A DNA stretch of 64,000 nt from Desmospora activa DSM 45169 (GCF_003046315.1 NZ_PZZP01000001.1:186001-250000), one strand, 5' to 3'; positions 1-8,681 are shown, counted from the first letter of the stretch. The notes: generated by a model not told the origin, from the letters alone. Numbers and translations are program-made.

Positions 1-621
1 GAGGCGACGGTGGAAGCGTTGACGGACTTTGTCGTGCGGGAAGTGGAAGTAGGGCTGGAAGGAACACCGTATCGGGCGGGACAGGTGAAGTTTGGCACCG
101 GTTATAATCGGATCACCCCCTTGGAAGTAAAAACGATTCGTGCGGTCGCCCGGGCACACCATGTCACTCGTGCTCCGATTCACTCCCACACGGAAGCGGG
201 GACGATGGCTTTGGAGCAACTGGAGATCCTGCGTCAGGAAAATGTGAATCCCGCCTTTGTCAGCTTTGGTCATATGGATCGCAATCCCGATCCTTTTTAT
301 CATGAACAGATTGCCCGTACCGGCGCCTTTCTCTGCTTTGACGGCATCGCCAAAATCAAGTACGCCCCGGAAAGTACCCGTATTGATTGCATTCTGGGGC
401 TAGTGGAAAAAGGATATGAGGATCAAATTTTGATCAGTGGCGATACGGCCAGAAAAAGCTATTACAAAACTTACGATCATGGATTGGGACTGGGGTATAT
501 CATCAACCGTTGGGTTCCGCGCTTCATCGATGAAGCGGAGCAAAGAGGGTTGGACGGGGAGCGGTTGGTCAATAAATTCTTTGTGGAAAACCCTGCCCGC
601 TGCTTTGCATTTAAGGACTGA
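1..621 (+). CDS. phosphotriesterase-family metal hydrolase (5' end outside window)
   Basis: The reading frame is open from base 1, so the gene is cut by the window edge and only the C-terminal two thirds (about 206 residues) is visible. The protein matches the phosphotriesterase / Php TIM-barrel amidohydrolase family. Visible metal-site motifs are HSHTEAG, the GHMDR segment, and ISGDTAR, whose Asp is the usual catalytic metal-binding residue of the last barrel strand. Family members hydrolyse phosphoesters, lactones or amides, and the substrate cannot be told here. The next gene (creatininase-like) begins about 15 bp after the stop and a SIS-domain gene follows, so the three probably form one operon for a small carbohydrate-like or lactam-like metabolite. 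That role is inference. Confidence 0.85.
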   Translation, partial: EATVEALTDFVVREVEVGLEGTPYRAGQVKFGTGYNRITPLEVKTIRAVARAHHVTRAPIHSHTEAGTMALEQLEILRQENVNPAFVSFGHMDRNPDPFYHEQIARTGAFLCFDGIAKIKYAPESTRIDCILGLVEKGYEDQILISGDTARKSYYKTYDHGLGLGYIINRWVPRFIDEAEQRGLDGERLVNKFFVENPARCFAFKD

Positions 622-636
622 AAGGGGAGGTTGCAA

Positions 637-1383
637 TTGCAATTTCAAGAGCAGACATCCGCACGAATCCGAGAACAGATTCAATCCTCCCCGCTCGCTA
701 TTCTTCCCTTGGGAGCGGTGGAGGCACATGGTCCGCATTTACCTCTGGGAACGGATAACGACTTGGCTGAGGAGCTTTCCAAACGGCTGGCGAAACGAGT
801 GAACGGTTGGGTTTTGCCTACCCTTCCTTATGGACAGGTATGGAGTTTGTCCGATTTTCCCGGAAGCTTATCTGTATCGAATGAAACCCTCATCCGTCTG
901 TTGACAGATCTGGGGGACAGCTTGGTTCGTCAAGGCTTTCGCATCTGGGTGATCCTGAATGCTCACCTCGGAAACGCCGTCGCAGTCAAAGAGGCGGCAC
1001 GGCAACTGTATGAATGTCACCCGGATTTCCGGGTTTTCTATTTTTTCTACCCGGGAACACAAGCGGCCATCTCGGAAGTGAGAGAAAAGCCGCCTGTTCA
1101 TCCCACCTATTTTCATGCTTGTGAGATGGAGACCTCTTATATGTTGTATCTGGCTGGAGAAAAAGTGGATATGTCCCAAGCGATCGATGATGTTCCGGAT
1201 ATTCCGCCGGAATCCGAAGTGACGCCGACCCCCTGGAGTACCTTCACCCAATCCGCTGTATTGGGGTATGCCACGTTAGCCACACGAGAAAAGGGAGAGC
1301 GCGTGATTGAAACTGCATTGGACCGCATGACGGAGATCGTGCTTCAGGCCAAAGAGGACTTGGAGGATCTTGATCGCGGCTAG
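637..1383 (+). CDS. creatininase / creatinine amidohydrolase family protein
   Basis: About 248 residues, the normal size for the creatininase family of metal-dependent amidohydrolases. The N-terminus carries the diagnostic GAVEAHGPHLPLGTD stretch, with the metal-binding Glu, His and Asp. The later CEMETS supplies a further Glu. The usual NGHGGN loop appears as NAHLGN, a deviation that may alter substrate choice. The frame also offers a TTG at 631, but that codon abuts the GGGGAGG Shine-Dalgarno (624-630). The TTG at 637 has proper spacing and is preferred. Family members open cyclic amides or formamides (creatinine, FAPy compounds, mycofactocin-type substrates). The specificity here is unknown. 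Confidence 0.85.
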   Translation: MQFQEQTSARIREQIQSSPLAILPLGAVEAHGPHLPLGTDNDLAEELSKRLAKRVNGWVLPTLPYGQVWSLSDFPGSLSVSNETLIRLLTDLGDSLVRQGFRIWVILNAHLGNAVAVKEAARQLYECHPDFRVFYFFYPGTQAAISEVREKPPVHPTYFHACEMETSYMLYLAGEKVDMSQAIDDVPDIPPESEVTPTPWSTFTQSAVLGYATLATREKGERVIETALDRMTEIVLQAKEDLEDLDRG

Positions 1384-1462
1384 CGCGGTGTTCCTCCCTC
1401 GGGGGCCTGTTCAGTGGACAATGCCAGCTCTTGTGAGTGTCCATTCAAACGGAGGTGTAGAC

Positions 1463-2194
1463 GTGATTGAAGCGTATTTTGCCAAAGTGGATTTGCTGCT
1501 CAAACAAATCCTGGAGTCGGAACAAGACGTGATCCGGCAAGGGGCGGAGCGGGTGGCGGAAGCGATTCAACAGGGAGGGCTGATTCATTTGTTCGGCTGT
1601 GGCCATTCCCACCTGTTGACGGAAGAGGTCTTCTACCGGGCGGGTGGGTTAGTCCCGATCCATCCCATTCTGCATGAACCCTTGATGTTGCATGAAGGGG
1701 CGCTCAGCTCCTCTAAGTTGGAACGGCAAAACGATTATGCTGCAAAGTTTATGGAACAGGAGGATATCGGGAAGGAGGATGTGGTGATCGTCATCTCCAC
1801 CTCCGGCCGCAATCCTGTTCCCATCGATGTTGCCCTGATCGCAAAGGATCGGGGTGCTTATGTGATCGGCATCACTTCCGCTGATTACGCACAAGTGCCA
1901 TCCAGGCACAAAAGTGGCAAGCTCCTCTATCAATGTGTGGATCTCAGTATCGATAATCATATACCCAAAGGAGACGCCTTGTTGTCGCATCCGGAAGTCG
2001 AGGTCCCCTTTGGCTCCGGTTCGACGGTGGTGGGAGCGGCTATTTTGCAAGGAATGTTTGCAGAGACGATTCAAATGATGGCCGAACGAGGATTTACCCC
2101 TCCCATTCTGTTGAGCGGAAACAATGAAGGAGCGGATGAACACAATCAGCGTCTGGTAGCCCAATACCGGGGGCGGATTTCAAACCTTCGTTGA
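1463..2194 (+). CDS. SIS-domain sugar-phosphate-binding protein (UPF0309 type)
   Basis: About 243 residues. The frame extends upstream to 1370, but the GTG at 1463 follows a GGAGGTG Shine-Dalgarno and begins the conserved part (VIEAYFAKVD). The sequence shows the SIS nucleotide/sugar-phosphate fold: the GCGHSH loop early and the ISTSGRNPVP phospho-sugar-binding loop centrally. It matches the UPF0309 group of SIS proteins. SIS domains bind or isomerise phosphosugars. There is no DNA-binding domain, so this is an enzyme or binding protein rather than an RpiR regulator. It is the third gene of the putative operon with the phosphotriesterase-like and creatininase-like genes. Confidence 0.8.
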   Translation: MIEAYFAKVDLLLKQILESEQDVIRQGAERVAEAIQQGGLIHLFGCGHSHLLTEEVFYRAGGLVPIHPILHEPLMLHEGALSSSKLERQNDYAAKFMEQEDIGKEDVVIVISTSGRNPVPIDVALIAKDRGAYVIGITSADYAQVPSRHKSGKLLYQCVDLSIDNHIPKGDALLSHPEVEVPFGSGSTVVGAAILQGMFAETIQMMAERGFTPPILLSGNNEGADEHNQRLVAQYRGRISNLR

Positions 2195-2498
2195 AGGGCA
2201 GGTTGCAGGGGGATAACTACCGGTCTTGCTGAACGTATGACTGGAAATGCGATAATCGAAATTCTATCCGCTCCCAGCTTCCTACCAACCTTACATGAAA
2301 GAGAAATGTCGTGAACGGCGCTCTCCCCAGGAGTTAGGGTCGGCAAAGATTTCCGATGCTCCCCCAATCGGTTTCTAGGCGTCTTCTATTGCTTTCGGTC
2401 TAACCGTTCATTAATATTAAGGGTAGGTGTAAATTGATTGCGCTATTTTTCTGTATAATAAGCTGTAATCGCTTTCAGACTGGGGGGGAGGGTATACT
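2195..2498 (+). promoter_or_regulatory. intergenic leader of cstA with promoter
   Basis: This 304-bp gap carries no convincing coding sequence. Near its 3' end is a TATAAT-like -10 at 2454-2459. The best upstream -35 candidates (TAAATT with 18 bp or TTGATT with 14 bp spacing) are poor, so the exact promoter is uncertain. A CcpA-type cre sequence lies just downstream of the -10 and is listed separately. A GGGGGGGAGG Shine-Dalgarno precedes the GTG start of cstA at 2499. Confidence 0.5.
2464..2477. promoter_or_regulatory. cre (CcpA) operator upstream of cstA
   Basis: The 14 bases TGTAATCGCTTTCA fit the Bacillales cre consensus TGWAANCGNTNWCA at every fixed position. The site lies 5 bp after the -10 hexamer and 22 bp before the cstA start, a position typical of CcpA roadblock repression. 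Catabolite repression of a carbon-starvation transporter is biologically consistent. CcpA itself is not in the window. Confidence 0.7.
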
Positions 2499-4193
2499 GT
2501 GACAGGACCAGTGTGGTTAACGCTCGGTTCATTGCTGTTGTTCTTTTTGGGCTTTCGTTTTTATTCACGCTATCTTTCGGAACGGATTTATCGGTTGGAC
2601 CCTAATTTTCAGACGCCGGCTCATGAATTTCGGGACGGGGTGGATCATGTACCCACCAACAAATTTGTCTTGTGGGGACATCACTTTAGTTCTGTTGCCG
2701 GGGCTTCCCCGATCGTGGGTCCGGCTATCGCCGTTATTTGGGGATGGGGACCGGCGCTGGTGTGGGTGGTGCTAGGGACGATTTTCTTTGCCGGCATGCA
2801 TGACTTAGGCACATTGTGGGCTTCGGTGCGCAATAAAGGGAAATCAATCGGCGTCATCACCAATACCGTGATGGGGGAAAGGGCAAAAGGGCTATTTTTG
2901 CTCATCATCTTCTTTTTATTGTTGCTGGTTAATGCCGTATTCGCAGTGGTGATCGCCAATCTGTTTACCAGTTTTCCCAGTAGCGTCATCCCATATTGGC
3001 TTCAGATTCCGGTGGCCATGACAATCGGGTATCTGGTGTATAAACGGGGGATTCCACTGTTGGGACCGTCGTTGGCGGGGCTTGCGCTCTTGTTTCTATT
3101 TATCTTTGTTGGCGTATCCAATCCGGTATCGATGCCGGAGACGGTGTTTGGCATTCCTTCCACCGGTTTTTGGGTCATCGTGATGCTCTTGTACGGCGCG
3201 CTCGCATCGCGCTTGCCGGTATGGCTGTTGCTGCAACCGCGGGATTATATTAATTCTCATATGTTGTTTTTAGGATTAGCGGTGTTATATCTGGGTCTGT
3301 TTGTGACACAGCCGGAGTTTAACGCCCCTTTCTTCAATGATGCGGTACCGGAAGGGACACCACCGTTGTTGCCGCTGTTGTTTGTGACGATCGCTTGCGG
3401 TGCTATCTCCGGTTTTCATGGCTTGGTCGGATCGGGAACCTCTTCCAAACAGTTGGATAAAGAGACCGATGCTCGCTTTGTCGGCTATTTTGGGGCGATG
3501 GGCGAAGGATTGTTGGCACTGATCGCCATCATGGCAACGGCTGCCGGGTTTGCCACCATCGACAATTGGAACGAACATTACGGTTCATGGGAGACGGCCA
3601 ATGGCGGCGGTGTAGGCGCCTTCGTCACCGGTGCCGGCAACTTTATCGCCAGTTTGGGAATTCCGCCGGAAGTGGGGACTACCTTTATCTCCATTATGAT
3701 CGTAGCGTTTGCCGCTACTACCCTCGATACCTCGATGCGTCTACAACGCTTTATTCTAGGTGAGATCGGGGAACAGTACAAAGTGGCTCCGCTGAAAAAC
3801 ATCGATGTGGCTACCGTGATCGCCTTTCTGGCCTGTGTCGCTCTCGCTTTTCTCGCCGATCCCTCCAATCCGGGGCAGGGTGGAATGGTGCTGTGGCCGC
3901 TGTTTGGTACCACCAACCAATTGACCGCCGGTCTTTCCCTGATCGTGATTACACTGATGCTGTGGAAATGGGGGCGCAACTACATGATCTCCCTAATCCC
4001 GCTAGTGTTTATTGTTGGGATGACGACATGGGGAATGGTGTTAAACATCATGAACTACATTTCCCAAGGAAATACCCTGTTGACGGTGGTGGGGATTTTG
4101 GTGCTGGCACTTAATGTTTGGTTGGTGTTGGAGGGAATTCTGGCATGGCGGCGCGGACGTGATGTGCCGATTAAGCCGGGAACCTCTGCTTGA
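2499..4193 (+). CDS. cstA: carbon starvation protein A, peptide/pyruvate-type transporter
   Basis: 564 residues with many hydrophobic segments across its length and the CstA signature near the N-terminus (HHFSSVAGASPIVGPAIA). CstA-family proteins are cytoplasmic-membrane carriers induced on carbon exhaustion. E. coli members take up peptides or pyruvate. The GTG start at 2499 follows a GGGGGGGAGG Shine-Dalgarno. The stop overlaps the next gene's leader, and the small Cys-Cys protein starts 15 bp later, so the two are probably co-transcribed. Regulation is likely by CcpA through the cre site at 2464-2477. The CitA/DcuS-like two-component system at 5.5-7.8 kb is the nearest sensor and might also act here, which is only positional inference. 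Confidence 0.93.
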   Translation: MTGPVWLTLGSLLLFFLGFRFYSRYLSERIYRLDPNFQTPAHEFRDGVDHVPTNKFVLWGHHFSSVAGASPIVGPAIAVIWGWGPALVWVVLGTIFFAGMHDLGTLWASVRNKGKSIGVITNTVMGERAKGLFLLIIFFLLLLVNAVFAVVIANLFTSFPSSVIPYWLQIPVAMTIGYLVYKRGIPLLGPSLAGLALLFLFIFVGVSNPVSMPETVFGIPSTGFWVIVMLLYGALASRLPVWLLLQPRDYINSHMLFLGLAVLYLGLFVTQPEFNAPFFNDAVPEGTPPLLPLLFVTIACGAISGFHGLVGSGTSSKQLDKETDARFVGYFGAMGEGLLALIAIMATAAGFATIDNWNEHYGSWETANGGGVGAFVTGAGNFIASLGIPPEVGTTFISIMIVAFAATTLDTSMRLQRFILGEIGEQYKVAPLKNIDVATVIAFLACVALAFLADPSNPGQGGMVLWPLFGTTNQLTAGLSLIVITLMLWKWGRNYMISLIPLVFIVGMTTWGMVLNIMNYISQGNTLLTVVGILVLALNVWLVLEGILAWRRGRDVPIKPGTSA

Positions 4194-4207
4194 GAGGAGT
4201 GAAGCGG

Positions 4208-4486
4208 ATGGAACGGACTGCGGATCGGGCCCGCGAGATGTGGGAGCAGTTTAAAATCTTTTACGAAGAAATGTACTTCGCCCCGTACCGCCGTACCATG
4301 TTAAGAGAGATTCGGAACGAGGAAGATGTATTTAAACTGTTGGCTTTCTCTGAAATGCTGGGTCTACCCAATCCCGTTTCCTATTACACCATGGAGCTGT
4401 TGCCGTTTATGTTGGAGGATTTCCATGAATGGCATCAGCGAATGGGGATGGAACGATCGCCTTTGGACGGGTTCAAATGTTGTTGA
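4208..4486 (+). CDS. small protein ending in Cys-Cys (cory-CC-star type)
   Basis: 92 residues from the ATG at 4208, which has a GAGAGGAG Shine-Dalgarno. A TTG at 4190 in the same frame has none. The protein is helical and rich in charged and aromatic residues, lacks a signal peptide or membrane segment, and ends exactly in Lys-Cys-Cys before the stop. This matches my memory of the family annotated as cory-CC-star protein, small proteins terminating in CC-stop beside ArsA-like ATPases. Here too the ArsA-like gene starts 10 bp before this gene ends, which suggests translational coupling and a joint function. The role of the terminal Cys pair (metal or thiol chemistry, lipidation) is unknown. 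Confidence 0.65.
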   Translation: MERTADRAREMWEQFKIFYEEMYFAPYRRTMLREIRNEEDVFKLLAFSEMLGLPNPVSYYTMELLPFMLEDFHEWHQRMGMERSPLDGFKCC

Positions 4487-5445
4487 GCAAACGCTCCGAG
4501 TCGATCGCTTTCTTCGGGGGCAAAGGCGGTGTGGGGAAGACGACTTGCTCCAGCGCCTATGCCTTTGCCTTAGCAAATAAAGGGTTAAAGACTTTGCTGG
4601 TTTCCACTGATCCTGCTCATTCCGTCGGGGATTTGCTGGAAGTGAAAGCAGGGCCGGAAGCGGTAGAGGTAGCCGATCAGTTGTGGGTACGAGAGATTGA
4701 TCCAGAGGAAGCTTCCTATCGATATCTAAATGAAGTAAAGGGAAATATGCGCGGGCTGGCGGCCCCCTCTTTATGGAAAGAGGTGGAGCGGCAAATGGAT
4801 TTTGCCGCCGCTTCTCCCGGCGCCGATGAGGCGGCCTTGTTTGACGATATGGTTTCCACTATACTGACAGCGGAGTCGGAATACGATCGTATTGTGTTTG
4901 ACACCGCGCCTACAGGGCATACGTTGCGTCTGTTGTCGTTGCCGGAGCTGATGAGTGTTTGGGTGGAGGGAATGTTAGCCCGTCGCGCTAAAACGAAGGA
5001 ATTGCACCGCATGTGGCACAATGTAGCCGGTGTGAGCGAGGTGGAGGAGCCGCGGGATCAGGTGTATGAGTTGTTGGAGCGGCGGAAGAATCGTTTTGCC
5101 GCTGCGCGCAAGCGCCTCTTGGATGAAAAAGCGACGTCCTTTTACTTTGTACTCAATCCTGAACGCCTGTCTATCCTGGAGTCCGCGAAAGCGATGGCGT
5201 TGTTGCAGAAATACGGCGTCTCAACCGGGGGAGTAATCGTCAACCGGGTGTTACCCGCCGATGTTGACGGCAGCTTCCTAGCGAAGCGGAGGGAACAGGA
5301 GGCACAGTATCTACAGGAAATCGCGGAGCGCTTTTCCAACCGGCAGCAGTTGCACATTCCGATGCAGGCGGAGGATATCCGTGGGCTGGCCGGAGTGGCG
5401 GAAATTGGTGAGTGGATGAATCGAAATCGCTTTGGTTCTTTGTAA
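4477..5445 (+). CDS. ArsA/GET3-family ATPase
   Basis: 322 residues from the ATG at 4477. Further in-frame codons upstream lie inside the preceding gene and are less likely. The deviant Walker A of the SIMIBI class is clear (FGGKGGVGKTT), followed by STDPAHS (switch-like, typical of ArsA) and the DTAPTGHTLRLLSLP motif. There is a single ATPase half, as in GET3-like bacterial proteins rather than the duplicated arsenite pump ATPase. No arsenic genes (arsB, arsR, arsC) are nearby. The overlap with the Cys-Cys gene and the proximity to cstA point to a role in membrane-protein handling or assembly for that system, which is inference. A terminator follows at 5459. Confidence 0.85.
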   Translation: MLLSKRSESIAFFGGKGGVGKTTCSSAYAFALANKGLKTLLVSTDPAHSVGDLLEVKAGPEAVEVADQLWVREIDPEEASYRYLNEVKGNMRGLAAPSLWKEVERQMDFAAASPGADEAALFDDMVSTILTAESEYDRIVFDTAPTGHTLRLLSLPELMSVWVEGMLARRAKTKELHRMWHNVAGVSEVEEPRDQVYELLERRKNRFAAARKRLLDEKATSFYFVLNPERLSILESAKAMALLQKYGVSTGGVIVNRVLPADVDGSFLAKRREQEAQYLQEIAERFSNRQQLHIPMQAEDIRGLAGVAEIGEWMNRNRFGSL

Positions 5446-5458
5446 ATAAGCGATGATC

Positions 5459-5482
5459 ACGCCTCCGGACGGGGGCGTTTTT
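5459..5482 (+). terminator. intrinsic terminator after cstA / ATPase operon
   Basis: The arms ACGCC.CC and GG.GGCGT form a GC-rich stem around GGAC and are followed by TTTTTCC, just after the ATPase stop codon and before the histidine kinase gene. Confidence 0.7.
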
Positions 5483-5505
5483 CCATAAGGAAGGGAGGGA
5501 GACCG

Positions 5506-7146
5506 ATGGGTAAACGGTGGAAGCTGCGCCTGCAGACGCGCACCATTCTGATGGTGTCGGGTTTGTTGTTGTTGATCGTGGGATTGATGGGGGTATCCAT
5601 TTACTCGCAGATGGTGGCGATCGTCGAAAAGGAGACGGGGCAGCGCGCATTAAACCTGGCGGAGACGTTGGCGGGGGATCCGGAGTTGATTGCGGCCTTT
5701 CAAGAGCCGGAGCCTTGGACAAAGATTCAACCGATGGCAGAACGCATCCGCAAACAATCCGGTGCACAATTTGTGGTGGTGGGAAACCGGCAGGGGATTC
5801 GTTACTCCCACCCGATTCCGGAGCGTATCGGCCGCTCGATGGTGGGTGGGGACAATGACCGTGCCCTGGTGAATAAAGAATCATATGTCTCTAAAGCGAC
5901 GGGCAGTTTAGGCCCCTCCCTGCGCGGAAAAACGCCGATTATCGATGAATCGGGGGAAGTGATCGGGTTAGTTTCTGTCGGCTTTTTGATGGAGAGTGTG
6001 GCCGATATGACCCTCGCCTACCTGATGAAAATGGTGTGGTTTTTTCTGTTGGCGTTTGTGGTGGGAGTAGGGGGAGCGATCTGGCTGGCACGCAGCATTA
6101 AACACGCCACATCGGGCTTGGAACCGGATGAGATCGCATCGTTGTATAAAGAGCGAAGCGCCGTGATTGAGGCGGTGCGGGAAGGGATTATTGTCGTGGA
6201 TGGGGATGGTAAAGTTACCCTGGTAAACCGGGCTGCTTCCCGTATACTCGGCTTGTCAAAGGGAGCAGATGTGCGAGGGAGGGAGTTGAAAGAGCTCTTG
6301 CCCGATACACGGTTACCCTATGTGGTTGAAAGCGGGGAAAAGGAGTTGGATCGGCGCATCCAAATAAACGGGCGTGAAATCGTAGTCAACCGTTATCCCA
6401 TTCGCTCACCGGAAGGGGAGCGGGTGGTAGGAGCGGTAGCCAGCTTCCGCTTAAAGTCGGATATGGATGAGTTAAATGAACAGCTCTCCCAAGTCTCCCG
6501 GTATACCGAGGCATTGCGTGCACAAACCCATGAGTTTCACAATACGCTCTATACCATCTCCGGCTTAATCCAGTTGGGTTCCTACAAAGAAGCGTTGGCA
6601 ATGATCCACCAAGAGACCGTGGAAAATCAAGATCGGATTCAGCGAATCGTCAAGGGCATCCCCGATCCTCGCCTGGGCGGAATTCTGCTCGGTTTTTTCA
6701 ATCGGGCAAAAGAGCGAAAGGTGGACTTTTCCCTGGATGAGGACAGTCGCTTGCAGCCATTGCCCGCTGACTTTGATCGGCAAGGATTGGTCCATATCAT
6801 CGGTAATTTGATCACCAACGCCTTTGAAGCTGTCGACAAAAATCCTCCAGACCAACGCCAAGTCCGACTGTATATCGGTGATACGGGAGGAGAGATCTTA
6901 TTGGAAGTGGAGGATTCGGGACAGGGAATAACGGATGGTGACACTGTTCGGATCTGGGAGCGGGGGTATTCCACCAAAAAGGGGGAGAAACGGGGATTCG
7001 GCCTCCCCAAGGTAAAGGAAACAGTAGAAGATATGGGGGGCTATATTGCTCTGGAGCGGGGTGAATTGGGTGGGGCGCTGTTTGTGGTCGCCGTACCCCG
7101 TATCCATGGTGGGGAGAGGCGAGAAGGAGGGAATACCGATGGCTGA
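5506..7146 (+). CDS. CitA/DcuS-type sensor histidine kinase
   Basis: 546 residues. A short cytoplasmic N-terminus leads to membrane segment 1 (about 14-36), an extracytoplasmic Cache-like sensor (about 37-170, with the NRQGIRYSHP and KTPIIDESGEVIGLVSVGF signatures of citrate/C4-dicarboxylate sensors), membrane segment 2 (about 175-198), a PAS domain (about 215-320), a SpoOB-type H box (THEFHNTL) and a HATPase domain (GNLITNAFEA, DSGQGI, GFGLPKVK). The ligand is probably a small carboxylate, by family. It overlaps the response regulator gene by 8 bp, a clear two-gene operon. The Shine-Dalgarno is GGGAGGGAG before the ATG. Confidence 0.9.
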   Translation: MGKRWKLRLQTRTILMVSGLLLLIVGLMGVSIYSQMVAIVEKETGQRALNLAETLAGDPELIAAFQEPEPWTKIQPMAERIRKQSGAQFVVVGNRQGIRYSHPIPERIGRSMVGGDNDRALVNKESYVSKATGSLGPSLRGKTPIIDESGEVIGLVSVGFLMESVADMTLAYLMKMVWFFLLAFVVGVGGAIWLARSIKHATSGLEPDEIASLYKERSAVIEAVREGIIVVDGDGKVTLVNRAASRILGLSKGADVRGRELKELLPDTRLPYVVESGEKELDRRIQINGREIVVNRYPIRSPEGERVVGAVASFRLKSDMDELNEQLSQVSRYTEALRAQTHEFHNTLYTISGLIQLGSYKEALAMIHQETVENQDRIQRIVKGIPDPRLGGILLGFFNRAKERKVDFSLDEDSRLQPLPADFDRQGLVHIIGNLITNAFEAVDKNPPDQRQVRLYIGDTGGEILLEVEDSGQGITDGDTVRIWERGYSTKKGEKRGFGLPKVKETVEDMGGYIALERGELGGALFVVAVPRIHGGERREGGNTDG

Positions 7147-7840
7147 TCGAAATGATCCTATTGAAGTGTTAATCGTAGAAGACGACCGGCGCGTAGCGGG
7201 AATCCACCGTCGGTTCGCGGAAAAGGTGGAAGGGTTCCATGTCGCTGGCACGGCTCATAGCGGTGAAGAAGCACAAGAGTGGCTGCGTATCTTTCAACCG
7301 GATTTGGTATTGCTGGATATTTATCTGCCGGATATGAAAGGGACTGATTTGTTATGGTTTATCCGGGAGTATACCCGTAAAACGGATGTGATTATGATCA
7401 CGGCGGCGGGGGAAACCGACTTGGTACAGGAGGCGATGCGGGGAGGTGTGGTGGATTATATGGTGAAACCGATCGCGTTTGAGCGTTTCCGCACCAGTTT
7501 GGAACAGTATCGTATGGACCGAGAACAGCTCGCCAAAACGCGATCGATGGATCAGGATCAGATTGACGCCCTGAGGAGTGTCACCCAAGCAACCCGTTCT
7601 TTAGCAGACGAATCCCCACCAGTACCAAAGGGAATCGATCCCATCACCTTAGATAAAGTAAAGCAAGCGCTACAAACGGATTCCAACGGCAAAACGGCGG
7701 AAGAGACCGGCAAGGCTATCGGTGCCAGCCGCTCCACCGCCCGTCGCTATCTGGAATACCTCGTCGCCATCGATAAAGCGACCGCCGATGTCTCCTATGG
7801 CGGTATCGGCCGTCCCGAGCGGCGCTATCGCTTGCGGTAG
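7139..7840 (+). CDS. CitB/DcuR-type response regulator
   Basis: 233 residues from the ATG at 7139. The frame is open further upstream inside the kinase gene, but this ATG has the Shine-Dalgarno GAGAAGGAGG and starts the receiver domain directly. The acidic pair is Glu14-Asp15-Asp16, the phospho-acceptor is Asp60 (LLDIYLPD) and the conserved Lys is in MVKP. The C-terminal half has the CitB-family HTH (GKTAEETGKAIGASRSTARR) and the usual RRYRLR-like tail. It presumably activates transport or metabolism genes for a carboxylate sensed by the kinase. The target is not evident in the window. cstA, 3 kb upstream, is one candidate. Confidence 0.88.
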   Translation: MADRNDPIEVLIVEDDRRVAGIHRRFAEKVEGFHVAGTAHSGEEAQEWLRIFQPDLVLLDIYLPDMKGTDLLWFIREYTRKTDVIMITAAGETDLVQEAMRGGVVDYMVKPIAFERFRTSLEQYRMDREQLAKTRSMDQDQIDALRSVTQATRSLADESPPVPKGIDPITLDKVKQALQTDSNGKTAEETGKAIGASRSTARRYLEYLVAIDKATADVSYGGIGRPERRYRLR

Positions 7841-7959
7841 GCATAAGGGAAGCTTTACACAAGCAACTGTTGTCGTCTGTACTCTGCAGGCGTCAATTTT
7901 TTTGATGTGAGTGCAGTGTGGTATAGGAATGATTTTGCCTTGAAAAGGAGGTGGTTCAA

Positions 7960-8418
7960 GTGAAGGAAAATAAAAAGATGAAAGCATTGATGGAAAAAGC
8001 GAAAAGTAAAACGGATGATGAAATGAAAGAGTTCTGTCAGTTATTTTGGCCCCATTTTATTGAGGTTGATGGCTATATATTTTTGGCGCAGGAATATAAA
8101 AAGGCCGGAAAATTAGATTATGAACGTTTTTTTGATGAAATTGAAGTTGAGTCATTTGTGAATCACATACACCTCCAAGATTATCTTGATGATGATCACC
8201 TCTCTGTTTATGAAAAGTTGTTTATTGGAATGAGATTGTTAGAGATATGGCCCTGTAAAATAAAAATGGAATATCCATTGTCTCATTTTGTCTTTATCCT
8301 GACCTGTGATTATGAGGAAGTTATTCTTCGCTTTTACAAGAAACGAAATGGCCCTTCTTGGCTCAATGAGGATCGTTTAGACGATTATTCGGAAGGGATC
8401 ATGATGAAGGAAGTTTAG
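7960..8418 (+). CDS. hypothetical acidic protein, AT-rich, unrecognised
   Basis: 152 residues from the GTG at 7960. A GTG at 7951 is fused to the Shine-Dalgarno AAAGGAGG and cannot use it. The protein is charged, has no signal peptide and no membrane helix, and is aromatic-rich (LFWPHFIEVDGYIFLAQEY). The gene is visibly more AT-rich than its neighbours and uses more AAA/GAT/TTT-type codons. It stands alone between a response-regulator gene and a convergent GNAT gene. Size, composition and isolation resemble orphan immunity-type or recently acquired genes, but I recognise no family, so no function is assigned. Confidence 0.6.
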   Translation: MKENKKMKALMEKAKSKTDDEMKEFCQLFWPHFIEVDGYIFLAQEYKKAGKLDYERFFDEIEVESFVNHIHLQDYLDDDHLSVYEKLFIGMRLLEIWPCKIKMEYPLSHFVFILTCDYEEVILRFYKKRNGPSWLNEDRLDDYSEGIMMKEV

Positions 8419-8681
8419 GGGGATTGATTTGATCACATCAGTTCAAATTCCATTTGCTCTATAATAAGGAATGATTAACCGAAATGGATAACCAACTAGA
8501 AAAACTGCGTTCACATTTACCTACTGATGTAGCAACTCACTTGGACCTTAGCATCGAATCCATGCTGGTATTGAGCAGTTGACGCGATTTATTGACACCC
8601 ATCACAAAATATCAAGCCCCTGCCATCTTTCAAATCAGGCATCCCGGCAGGGGCTGTCTTTAATATCGTCAAACGAATGAT
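8419..8681. other. intergenic region with micro-ORF and hairpin
   Basis: It contains a possible 32-codon reading frame at 8484-8582 on the plus strand, with a weak AAGGA 12 bp upstream. The frame resembles nothing I know and may be a remnant. The distal part holds the terminator hairpin listed next. Confidence 0.3.
8615..8655. terminator. hairpin downstream of GNAT gene
   Basis: Perfect 10-bp arms AGCCCCTGCC and GGCAGGGGCT are separated by 21 bases, between the end of the convergent GNAT gene and the plus-strand intergenic space. T-richness is moderate on both sides, so it may act in both directions. Confidence 0.6.

Noticed and set aside
8484-8582. 32-codon frame after the AT-rich hypothetical gene
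   Set aside because: Weak and too distant Shine-Dalgarno, no similarity known to me; kept only as a note in the gap entry.
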